From positions 23,766,317 through 23,830,316 of the forward strand of contig NC_087261.1 in assembly GCF_037042905.1 (NCBI RefSeq): a DNA stretch of 64,000 nucleotides, in the 5' to 3' direction. Below are positions 11,928-22,900 of the stretch, one piece after another. The DNA is from Lytechinus pictus. Taxonomy: Eukaryota; Echinodermata; Echinoidea; Temnopleuroida; Toxopneustidae. The position numbers were made by a program, and so were the translations under genes. How positions within the stretch are numbered: position 1 is the stretch's first letter; each line of letters opens with the position of its first letter. The notes beneath the pieces were generated by a model. The model was given only the letters and a program-made list of their open reading frames with translations, was not told the origin of the DNA and ran no database searches.

Positions 11928-12228
11928 CTCACAATAATAATAATGATAATTGGCATTTATATAGCGCTTTATCAAGCTACTACTGCTCAAAGCGCCTTAC
12001 AATTATTATTACCCGGTCCCTGGATTCATAGGATTTCAGGCAGCCTGTTAGGCGCACACTTGCTAAACCAACCACAATGGCGGTTGTTTCCTACCGGTAC
12101 CAAATTAGCACCTGGGTGAGAGTGGCAAAGTGTTGATTGACGCCTTGCCAAAGGACGCTAGGCCATGGTTGGATTTGAACACACGACCCTCTAACAAGGC
12201 GAGAGTCAGAACCGCTACACCGCGGCGC
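11928..12228 (-). mobile_element. tRNA-derived SINE (minus strand), interrupted at its 5' end
   Basis: On the minus strand it starts with a tRNA-like head: A-box-like GTGTAGCGGTTCTGA (about 12206-12220) and B box GTGTTCAAATCC (about 12171-12182). A body follows containing 'taaggcgctttgagcag' and 'ataaagcgctatataa', ending in an (ATT)n-type tail (11928-11950). This is the layout of a tRNA-derived SINE. Its 5' edge coincides with the start of the inverted-repeat element at 12229, which appears to have inserted within or beside the SINE head. Confidence 0.7.
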
Positions 12229-12837
12229 ACAGTGGGCCAGAATGAGTTTAAAGTGCGCCAAAATTATATTCTGCGTTATATTTTTACTTTAACATATTGA
12301 CTACGGGTAATTTTGGGCGTAGAGTCGACTGAACCTAATTTAAAGCCGATATGACGTCACCTTGATACCAAATTTTGATTGGCTACTTAAAACTTATCTG
12401 TGAAAGGACAAAATACGCTAAACAATGTTTAGTATATAAACTTTGCGTTATGTCTTACTTTATGATTGACCAGAGTGAAAGTTGGTTTATGCTTCTCACT
12501 TTCATAAACAGTGTGTATGAGATCCTGAAAATAATTTTATGGCATCAAAACGATCATTTATTTAGATATAAAAATACTTTAAAATCTTTAAAATATCAAT
12601 AGTGCTTTATCAAGCTGTGTTGACTTTGGGTAAAACGCAGAGTATATACCACTATGAGGAGGGTTTTGGCTGAAATTATTCTACAAGTAACCTTTAGCTC
12701 TGGAAGAGGGATGGGTAGCCCTTATATGCGTTATCAACCTTCATTTTGTTTACATTATGCCCGGAATTCATGTCATTTTCATGGAATGGAAGGGGAATCA
12801 TCCTCGCCGTGCAAAAATGAACGGCAACCCAGGTAAC

Positions 12838-14370
12838 AAGCCAACGTTGGCTCCACGTTGGAAACTTGAAAGTCGTTGGACGTTGGGAAAACTTGATGGA
12901 TTAACGTTGAATCGACGTTGGAAACTAGTTTGATGGAAAGATGATGGACAATCAACAATGACACGACGTTGGCAACGTTGGAAACTTGTTAGTCGGAGAG
13001 TTGTTGGACAGTCGACAATGTCACAACGTTGGAAACACGTTTGATTGGATAGTTGTTGAACAGCCAGCAAAGGCACAACGTTGGCAACGTTGGAAACTAG
13101 TTCGCTGGAAAGTTGTTGAACAACCGACAATGGCACAACGTTGACAAAGTTGGAAACTAGTTTGTTGGAGATTTGCTGGACGGTCGACAATGGCACAACG
13201 TTGGAGACTAGTAAGTTGGAGAGTTGTTGGACAGTCGACAATGTCACAACGTTGGAGACACGTTTGATTGGATAGTTGTTGACAGCCAGCAAAGACACAA
13301 CGTTGGCAACGTTGGAAACTAGTTCGCTGGAAAGTTGTTGAACAACCGACAATGGCACAACGTTGACAAAGTTGGAAACTAGTTTGTTGGAGATTTGTTG
13401 GACGGTCGACAATGGCACAACGATGGAGACTAGTAAGTTGGAGAGTTGTTGGACAGTCGACAATGTCACAACGTTGGAGACACGTTTGATTGGATAGTTG
13501 TTGACAGCCAGCAAAGACACAACGTTGGCAACGTTGGAAACTAGTTCGCTGGAAAGTTGTTGAACAATCAACAATGACACGACGTTGGCAACGTTGGAAA
13601 CTTGTTAGTTGGAGAGTTGTTGGACAGTCGACAATGGCACAACGATGGAAATTAGTAGGTTGGAGATTAGTTGGATAGTCAACGATGACACAAGGTTGGC
13701 AACGTTGGAAACTAGTTCGATGGAAAGTTGTTGAACAACCAACTATGGCACAACGTTGTCAAAGCTAGAAACTAGTTCGATGGAGATTTGTTGGATAGTC
13801 GACGATGGCACAACGTTGGAAACTGGTAGATTGGAGATTAGTTAGATAGTATACAATGACACAACGTTGATAAAGCTGGAAACTAGTTAGATGGAAAGTT
13901 GTTGAACAACTGACACTGGCACAACGTTGGAAACTGGTAGATTGGAGATCAGTAGGATAGTCGACGATGACACAACGTTGGCAACGTTGGAAAGTTGTTG
14001 AACAACAGACAATGGCACAACATTGGAAACTAGTGTGTTGGAGATTTGTTGGACAGCCAACAACGTCACAACGTTGGAAACGCGTGTTTGATTGGATAGG
14101 TGTTGAACAGCCAACAAAGGCACAGCGTTGACTACGTCGGAAACTAGTTCGATGGAGAGTTGCTGAACAACCGACAAAGGAACAACGTTGGAAACTATTT
14201 TCTTGGAGATTTGTTGGACAGTCGACAATGGCACAACGTTGACAAAGTTGGAAACTAGTTTGATGGAGAGTTGTTGAACAACGGACAATGGCACAACGTG
14301 GACAGCGTAATTGGAATAGTTTATTGGACAGTTAACATTGACACAATGTTGGAAACTATAGTTTGTTGGA
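12838..14370. repeat. Minisatellite array 1 of copy A, with 222-bp higher-order repeat
   Basis: Units of roughly 57-69 bp follow the pattern AACGTTGGAAACTAGTT, then 'ggagagttgttggacag', then 'tcgacaatggcac'. A higher-order period is visible: 'ttcgctggaaagttgttgaa' occurs at 13101, 13323 and 13545, exactly 222 bp apart. The units diverge toward 14370. Confidence 0.9.
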
Positions 14371-15415
14371 TATTTGTTTGACAGTCAACATAATATCCTG
14401 GCATAATATACACAGTGTTGAGAACGTTAGAAACTGGTTCATTGGAGAATTGATAATTGATAAAGTTGGCGGAGTACAGCAAGTCTGCATATGCCGACTT
14501 AACCCAAGACAAGACAAGACTACTGGCATAATTTCCAATGGGGCCAAGGGGGGGGGGGGGTCGATCAAGTAAGTTTGCTTGTCTATCCATGTCACCCTTG
14601 GTATCCCCCAGCAATAAGGGGAAAAGAAATCGAGAGAGAAGGAAAATAATGGGAAGGGAAAGAGGAACTAAAACTAAGTCTAAGGGGAAAACAAAAATAA
14701 AGATGGGGTAGAATAGAGAGGCTGCATGCACCTGGGGATGCAAATGTGTCGATTAATATAGAAAATAAAGAAGAAAAACAAGAAAAAAAATGTAGTTCAA
14801 GACCAGAATTTCCAGAAACGCCCTCGTCGATCCTTTGCAGCTGGCAAGGCCTTTCACAGTAAGTACGAGATATGTCATAGGCCTACCGTCACATAACTAG
14901 AAGAAATTGAAGAAGGAAATACAAGCATCAAATGTGCCTATTTAAAAATACCATACTATTCTGATGCGCAGAATTAGTCCCGACGTCGGACTCCTTCTGT
15001 CATGTCTGTGTAGTCTGCTTCCTTCAATTTTGAACTTGAAGAATCTGGCAGAATTTGGACTGGATAGTGGATATAGAAAAGTAAATTCCAGAATATCTAG
15101 TGATCTGGAACAGTACTTATAAGCTGTATATTTAGGACCTACAATCTACAGTTGAATTTTCTGTGCACTTGCAGATAATCGGTAACTGCAACCATTGATC
15201 CCCTCCGAAAGATCCCGGAGTCAGCTTCTGTGTGCGTACAGTCCGACGCTAGTATATTCGTGTACTGTAAGTAGTAGTAAAGTAGTACTTAACATCAGTC
15301 ACTGCACAGTATAACATACTAACTAACCTCGTAATTAGCTTGTGTGAGTGACTAATACTAACCTCGCAATACGTGTGAGTGGGAACGAGTATGCGATACC
15401 AATGGCAAGGCAACA

Positions 15416-16744
15416 GTCATTGGATGATTTTCAAAATTCAAGTACGTACAGTGTTGATATCTGGTGTTGGTGTAACCCAGGCACCCAAGGGTTCATTACA
15501 TGCCGCCGCGCACAGAAAAATCAAGCCATAGAAGTCGTGTGTTGTGGACCCAAGAAGTGAGATCCCAGCACGTGTGACCCACTAGTAAGAAATCCACTGC
15601 CAAACGCGGTTCGTGGTGCGAGGTTAGTATACTAATACTAACCTGGCAATACGTGTGAGTGTAACCCAGGGAGCTCCGGCCCGCTGCGCGGGCCGGAGCC
15701 CAGGGGCTTACCGTGTAATTCACCATACCCACGGTAGTAGCGTGAAGTATGGTCTAAATAATTATCTGAATAAATAGTTAAAACAGAAATTAAGCACTTA
15801 CCACGATTATATGGATGAAGGTCTAACGAGTGGCAGCTTCCTGACATCGAGGCACAGACTGGAACCTAAAAAAACGAAAAGTTCTGTCGCGGTAGCTCTC
15901 CTCTTTCAGAATTCAAAACAAAATGGCCGATTGAGACCGAGACTAATAGCACTAGTGCATTAGTATACATCTCTATGATATAGACTTTGTCAAATTCGCG
16001 CATGCGCCCTACACCCTCGGTACCGGTCTCGAACGGCCATTTTGCTATGAATTCTGAAAGAAGGAGAGCTACCGCGACATAACTTTTTCGTTTTTTAAGG
16101 TTCCAGTCTGTGCCTCGATGTCAGGAAGCTGCCAATCGTTAGACCTTCATCCATATAATCGTGGTAAGTGCTTAATTTCTGTTTTAACTATTTATTCGGA
16201 TAATTATTTAGACCATACTTCACGCTACTACCGTGGGTATGGTGAATTACACGGTAAGCCCCTGGGCTCCGGCCCGCTGAGCGGGCCGGAGCTCCCTGGG
16301 TTAGTGTTGGTGTTGTGACAACACCGTACTTGAATCAGGCTGGTGTTAAGATTGACCTCGGAAAATATGGTGTATTTCCGGCAGTTTGTGTTGAAGGCTG
16401 GTGTTGATTGTCATCTGCTGAACCCAACACTGCACTGTGGCTGCATGGTGTTGATGATCTACAAGCAATTTCCCCATTCAGCAACACCGACGTACCCCAG
16501 GGATTGGGAGAATCGTGATTTAAAGTTCAGTGTTGGTGTTGATGAACTGTAGCTATTACGAACAGGGGGCGAACACGACGAACTATCTCCGTAAAATTAT
16601 CTTTTACATTTAAGATGAGAGCAAATCATTAGAGTTTTAATACATTTCAATGAAAAATAATATTACGCTTGGTGTTGGAGCTCAGTTCAGCAGCCCTTTC
16701 ACGCTCTCAACACCGTACACCGTACTTGAAATCACCCAAATGAC
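15416..16744. mobile_element. Nested inverted-repeat element in copy A
   Basis: The ends are inverted versions of GTCATTGGGTGATTTCAAGT (left end slightly diverged) with GTGTTG runs just inside. The same element lies at the matching place in copy B (26069-26552), and a related stand-alone copy is at 23698-23940. The copy A version is longer because it holds the 831-bp foldback insertion. It contains many GTGTTGGTGTTG-type repeats and no coding frame. Confidence 0.65.
15473..16303. mobile_element. Foldback insertion with perfect 9-bp target duplication
   Basis: Ends TAACCCAGG (15473) and CCTGGGTTA (16303) are flanked by GTGTTGGTG at 15464-15472 and 16304-16312. Copy B has the uninterrupted site with one GTGTTGGTG, so this is a real insertion. 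Most of it is a near-perfect long hairpin: arms about 15662-15945 and 16020-16303 around a ~74-bp centre. Each arm begins with its own small GC-rich hairpin (GCTCCGGCCCG/CGGGCCGGAGC). The first ~190 bp lie outside the hairpin and include a partial repeat of neighbouring sequence. A 9-bp duplication with long inverted repeats is known for Mutator-like and foldback elements; assignment to either is inference. Confidence 0.85.
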
Positions 16745-17429
16745 TTGCTACCTGGCATTCCTGCCTTATTTATTATACGCTGCCTTGAATTGACTTGGTC
16801 GGTCCTGCCTGGCCTAGCCTGGACCGAGTGTTTTCCAACTGCAGTCAAACCTGTAGTTGCTATGTGAGGCATGCTACACTTGACGCTGAAATATCATTTA
16901 ATAGTTATGGCACGAGCGAGACTAGGCCATGGCCATGCATATTGAGATATCAGTTGACTTCTATCTTAATCAAAAAGAGGCACTCTTTAGTTACAGTAGG
17001 CAGTAGCTACGTTACTCTGAGTGAGGCCAAGTTACGCGACCTCCTTTTTTGATTTTGTAAATACTGAGAGACTGCAATTACACATGTGAGTTTTTGTGAT
17101 GATTACTGACGTTGCAATTGGCATTGCATACCGAGTCATTAAACAATTGTAGACAGAAACAGAGATTGCAACTGGCAAGAAAATGTAATACATCTTAATT
17201 TTTATTACATATGCATATGTTTTTTTGGTATTAGTCTTGTTTGAGAAAAAGAGGATGTCAAAAAAGTTTGAATGCTACAAAGGCCTCAATAAATATCACA
17301 CATAATTATCTTGATTTCTCTTAATTATGTGAAGAGACTTGTAACAGAAAGAATGAAAAGAAATGAATAGCTGTAATAATAGTTGTAATGTTTTTTGATA
17401 GAATCATGAACAGATTACAGATGATGATG

Positions 17430-18660
17430 GCACAGTGTTGAAAACTGTTTGATGGAGATGGCGCATCGTTGGATTTGTTTAGAATTAGACCAACAAAGAA
17501 TCAACGTTACAACAACATTTAACCGATATTAGACAAACATTGAATCAACGTTTACGCCAACGTTGGACTAACATTGGACTAAAGTTGAATCAACTTTCCA
17601 TCAACATTGGACCAACATTATACCAACGTTGGATCAACGTCACCCAACGTTGGACCAACATTGGACCAACGCTGCCATACCTGCCTCATCTGGTCAATGA
17701 TTATGCACTCATGAATATTCATTACATCAGTAAATGACCAAAATTTTAGGTAATATTGCTATAATAATTAGAGTATTTATGTTTATTCAATATTTCCACC
17801 ATGAAAAGTTTCAGAAAAGTATGTGGCTCCATTACCATATCATATATAATCAAAACATATTATTCTAAGTGAAATATTCAAGGTTAAGTGTGGAAAATGA
17901 TATTAACTGTATTCTGCCAAGTATAGCAAAGTTGCTCTATATATAGGAGTCAATGACAGGTTACAGTGGATAGGTGTAGGATGATAGGAATAGGATATAG
18001 GATTAGGATGTAGGATTTTAGGATAGGATAAGACATATGATGATAAAGATTTGAGTGTAGAGTTGTAATGGTGGACTTCACCTTGAAACCAATTAATGTT
18101 TTGTTAATTACTGCCATACGTTGGAATAACGTTGGAGCAACGTTGTGACAACGTTGTAACAATGTTGCCAGACAACGTTGGAGCATTGTTGCTGGACAGC
18201 GTTGAACCAACGCTGTAAACATAGTTGGACTGACGATGTATGCAAGTGCACGTCCATCGCTGCTTCAACGTTGCCCATCAACGTTGCAGCAACGCTGTTA
18301 TTGATGACTCAGCCGACATTATACCAACGTTGGAGCATTGATGGTGGACAACGTTGAACTGACGTTGGAAATGTTGTTGGTCTGACGATGTATGGACGTG
18401 CACTTCTATCGATGATACAACGTTGCTTACCAACGTTGTAGCAATGTTGTATTTGACTATTTAGCCAACATTGGATCAACGTTGCCAGACAACGTTGAAA
18501 CATTGTTGCTGGACAACGTTGAACTAACGTTGGAAATGTTGTTGGTCTGACGATGTATGCGCGTGCACTTCTATCGATGATGCAACGTTGGCCTGCCAAC
18601 GTTGAGGCAACGTTGGGAAAAAAATTCCCAACGTTGATCCAACGTTGGTCCAACGCTGTA
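17430..18660. repeat. Palindromic AACGTT minisatellite, array 2 of copy A
   Basis: CCAACGTTGG, CAACGTTG and variants recur every 10-30 bp. A higher-order unit of about 165 bp contains 'tctgacgatgtatg' (18381 and 18546) and 'cttctatcgatgat'. About 17740-18110 is non-repetitive. The array is the counterpart of 24205-25400 in copy B. Confidence 0.85.
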
Positions 18661-19436
18661 TTGTTACCTGGGAATGTACACCCCACACGGTGCGCTGCGA
18701 TGACTGCGCGGTATAAAAATGATTGTTTTGGGGTGATGTGTCAAGTAAAATCGGCTCTAACATGAAAACGGGCAGCTAAATTTGGTTTCGACTTAAAGCT
18801 TAGACATCGGGGAAATGATGCTGATAGAATTTAGACGGAAATCCACGGAAATCCAAACGTTACTTATGTAAATGCAAAAAACATGGATTATCAGCCTATT
18901 TCGAGGAATGATTATCCTATAAACCTCCTGAAAGGTGTCTTTTATCTACTTTGAACCCTATCACACGAAAACAGAATATATCAGGATTATGTGGGAGCCA
19001 TTTTAGATTCCTACATGAAAACCTCCTGTGAAATGGCCTGTTTTTCAACTAAGTTGTCATATACGCAGCATTTCGCTAATTGTCACATTTTACGATTTGA
19101 GGTAGGAAATTTACAACCTTTATGCAAATTCCCGAATGAAATATTTTGCTGAAGTATTCTTCAAAGTGTTGTCTTTCAACTGGGCATGACAGAAATTAAA
19201 AATCTGAAATTGCCAAAAATTACTTTTGGCGCACTTTTGTTTCGCCCCGGCCCACTGTGCGGCGCCTCCACAATAGTTGCCTTTTCATTGCATGATCAGA
19301 AATCACGAATCTTAACTGCTGTTTGATTGGCTAAGCTGCATTGTATTACCTGATGTATTTGTAACCATTCTTTAAAAAAAATTATAGCAAGTGTAGCCCG
19401 CTATTACACTGTGAAAAATATTAGGTAGAGTTTTTA

Positions 19437-19665
19437 CCACCACGAGGGTAATTATGAGTCCAACCAATTTAGGGCAGTATTTTACCTCACCCAATGCGGG
19501 AAGCATATCGTCCAGTAAGGTTTAAAATAAGCAGCAATTACTCTAGAATGGTCAAAATGTTCATCACACTGGATGAATAAAAATGCCCAAAAGAAATGCC
19601 CAGTGTCGGTTGGACACATGATTCTCATGGAGCACTTATACCCAATTTTTTTTAGAATGTAAACT
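19437..19665 (+). repeat. Dispersed ~230-bp repeat, second copy
   Basis: Related in the same orientation to 2479-2711. It lies downstream of GH3 gene 2, just outside the outer element. Confidence 0.65.
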
Positions 19666-19775
19666 TTGAAAAAAGTGTTCATATTTCTGGATCAATTAAC
19701 ATATGTGAAGTATGCATGAAGATCAAGTGTGTGACATGATAATAGTACCTTTTGGTAGGCCTATGACGGGCTCCA

Positions 19776-19967
19776 TGACATTTGATCCGGAGACCGTTGC
19801 TCTGAAGGAAAATTTGCACATTAAGCCAAACATGAAACCTGACCTTTAAAACTAAATAAACCCTACATGTAATCCTTATCTTAACATTAATCTGAACCAA
19901 AAATCCTAACCTATGCCCTCTGAGATATCAAGACCCGATCAAAATTAATGTTGCAGGAGCAAATGTC
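19776..19967. mobile_element. Short inverted-repeat element with GGAGCAAATGTC-type ends
   Basis: The ends resemble GACATTTGATCCGG (left) and, reversed, GACATTTGCTCCTG (right). It begins about 10 bp past the stop codon of GH3 gene 2, so it probably forms part of the 3' UTR. Related ends occur at 62430-62625 and at the right side of about 23565-23690. Confidence 0.5.
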
Positions 19968-19977
19968 GTGGTACCTT

Positions 19978-22900
19978 CTAACAAACATGATCATACATGA
20001 AGTTGAGAGTATCAAGAGTGCGGATTCTCCGAGGCACTTTGTACTGGTTCGCAGTCGTGTTGGTAGTTGTCACCACGTATTGCTTCAAATCATCAAATGT
20101 GCCATGCTTCATGAGATGAACACGAGGGTGTGAAATTGACCCTTCTCTTCTAAGCCGATGGTAGTCGCTGTTCCGTGCCCGCAGCTCATTGTCGATCTAC
20201 AGAGGACGAGCACAACAAATCACCAGCATTGAGTATTTGTAATCTTTGAAAATATAAAAGAGTTTAGCTTTTAACTCAGATTGTCCACTCTTCAGCGAAA
20301 CTTGGGCTGAAATATTGCATCAAAAATTACAAGGAATTTAAAAGCTAATATTCGATATCTGAGCAATGAAATAATGAAAATCAGCGCGATTCAGACGAAC
20401 TGCGTAACGTTCTGCGTTGAGTATACTGCTCTGCATGCAAACTTGGGCACAATGCTTATGATATTTAAACATACAAGACAAATCACTTACCGGAGTTTTG
20501 ATCTGATCAGCATCCACAAACTTGCTCTCTTTATTTTCAATGTGTTCTTCCTGGCGTAGTTCTAAGAACATCACATAATACGGCATGTCTTCACTCCCTT
20601 CGAAGGCTGAACAATAAATAAGAAACAAGAAGCCCCGTTGTAAATAAAGTATGGATGTGATGTGGATAGCGGGCTCGTGAAAACTAGTTTCGAGAAGATT
20701 ACACGAAAGAAAAATTAGCAAAATAAGCTTAGATCATTGTTATAAAACATAACAAATTTAATAAAGTTTATTGTATTATTTAAGCATACATACCTGAGGA
20801 TGAAGCAGGAATGATTGTGCTTTCAGCCACTGCGTAATCGACTAGTCTAATGCAATTGAACTGCCCAACAGCCGATTGAAGGCCCTCCTTGAGAACAACC
20901 TGGTTCATCTTCTCATAGCGCAAGTTCAGCATCAACCCCATCCTGCCATAAAATAATGTTTAAAAATTCCACTGTTAAGAAGGATTCCTTTTACTAACCT
21001 AAACGATTAATGCAAAGATGGAAACGTTTTCCCTTTCTGGTATAAATGCGTTTGATATGGATAACTGTATGATAACTATAGTAGCAATTAACTGATTAAA
21101 GGGTCGAAAGCTTTCGAGAATCCTTCGTGTCGTAGAGTGGCTAGTGACAAAATAGGTTTGTAACGGGATTACGAGATACAAGAAAAATAAATGTATATAT
21201 ATATATGTATATATAATTATACGCAATGTTAAATCCCGGAGTGCACAGGTCACCTAATCACGCCGCTCTCCCCCTGAAATATACGAGGGCGGTTACATAC
21301 TGTGGGGTTTGGTGAATAATAGCAAAGTTTTTTTCTTCATGAAATTCGGTATTACAGAAAAAAATCACAAATGAAAATGATGTGAAACTCACCGATACAT
21401 AAATTCGAAGGTAGGGCACTTGTAGTGATATCCGGTTATCCGTATAACATCCCCTAACCTGTATCTATAGAGACCACTATCTTGGGTAAAGACGATCTCG
21501 TACTCCTTTCCGATCTCCAGTTCGTCGATGAGAAAAGTTCGAGGCTGACTTTCTTTCCTAGAATGAGGAAAATGTATACATACATTAACAAACACCTACA
21601 CACAAGCAGACAAAACCGACATGCACATGGGTGATGATGCTCGCAGCAAAATAAAACCCTTGTCAGCCGATTGAAGGTAATTAAAAAATAATTAAAATTA
21701 AGAGAAAAAGATCGATGAAAAATAGAGCATATCTTCAGCGCCCACCATTTTGTTCCCATTGCGAATTGGAGTATATTCGTAGTATTATATCTACTTTCAA
21801 AATTCAATCGCTTATAATTTTATCAGTATGTTGTCCATTCTTTTTCTCAAACTTCACATAAGTCAACTTGTTCCACTGTGCCATGTATGATGACAATACA
21901 TTTACTCACGCGTCTTTAAGTCTGATGAATTCGAAGAACGCCAAGTTGGGAAAAGGAACCATGCTACGGTTATCCTCATGAAACCACGGGGAATGCGCGA
22001 GAAACATCCCTTCTGAATTTCCGTATCCGAAGTTCACTAGTGGAATATCTTCACAGAATAACAGACAATAAACTCTCAGTCAAGGCTTAGCGTAATCATG
22101 ATCACGAAAATCCTTTTAGATAATTATCTTACACGGTATATTGAACAATGCTCTATTGCGCGCCGCATGTGATAAATTTCTGATCACTTTGGTAATCGTA
22201 ATTTTCTTCATAATCACATTTCGCACTACTTACACGCTCATTGGAATGCCTATGTGGCGTAGTTAGCCAAAGTCAAACAAAGTAAGCGAACGAACCCTTT
22301 AAGATCTTTCGAATATTTAATTCATTAAAAAATTGTACTGTTTAAGTTTAACTTTGCAGGATAATCAAAGATGTGTTAATGAAAATTGAAACGAATGAAA
22401 ATCAAATAAACAAACAAACTGGATAATTAGTCTATTTTCAAACCTTCGGCATATTTTGTTTTGAATTGCGGCCAGATTCCAGTACTATCTATGGCAAATA
22501 TCACCTGTAGATTAGGCCAAACCCTTCTGATGATACTTCTGTCAAATCCTTTCATGAACTGGCGTCTAAGCTCCCCCGCCCTCTCCGGGTGACCATTGCC
22601 AAGCGCCTGCTCCAGTGATGATTTGATGCCATCATCGGTGAATTTCACATTTTCATTGATTGTCCCGGACTCGATGTCACAGACGATTTCCTCCCAACTT
22701 TGCTCCAACTGCTTCATCATCGAGTCAATTCCACCTATAAAAAGGCTACCAATTGCGCCTAGATTCTGATCAAGGAGACCAAACAGGAGATGGATGTAAT
22801 TTGCCTGGTTGAAGGATTGAATGCAAAAACCTGCAGGCGGTGTGGTGTGGAAGGCTTCTGTGAATCCATCTTCTTCGTAAACTGAAACAGCAGGCCTGAC

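Larger units (their letters stand above)
12828..18672 (+). mobile_element. Minisatellite-ended inverted-repeat element, copy A
   Basis: It is bounded by the inverted repeats CCCAGGTAACA (12828) and TGTTACCTGGG (18672), with the dinucleotide AA on both sides. It comprises a ~60-bp-unit minisatellite (about 12838-14370), a unique centre (about 14370-17430), and a second array rich in CCAACGTTGG (about 17430-18660). Copy B (24198-29624) has the same ends, arrays and centre in opposite orientation. It is 5845 bp long, of which 840 bp are a later foldback insertion plus its target duplication. No transposase-like frame is present; the long frames lie in the arrays and are repeat translations. It is non-autonomous and its family is unassigned. 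Confidence 0.8.
12229..19258. mobile_element. Outer inverted-repeat transposon with 7-bp duplication, host of copy A
   Basis: The terminal inverted repeat ACAGTGGGCC occurs at 12229 and, reversed, at 19249-19258. The flanks carry GCGGCGC at 12222-12228 and 19259-19265, a perfect 7-bp direct duplication. A second block AAAGTGCGCCAAAA is shared just inside both ends. Removing the nested copy A (12828-18672) leaves about 1.2 kb with no coding frame, so this is a non-autonomous DNA transposon. Its superfamily is not assigned. Confidence 0.7.

Noticed and set aside
12798-13580. 260-codon open frame (and similar frames at 13887-14294, 28323-28736, 28759-28986, 29093-29705)
   Set aside because: They translate the minisatellite arrays. 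Several frames and both strands are open at once and the peptides follow the DNA repeat, so they are not genes.
12838-14370. Regularly spaced repeats resembling a CRISPR array
   Set aside because: The whole unit is repeated rather than alternating with unique spacers, there are no cas genes, and the DNA is clearly eukaryotic.
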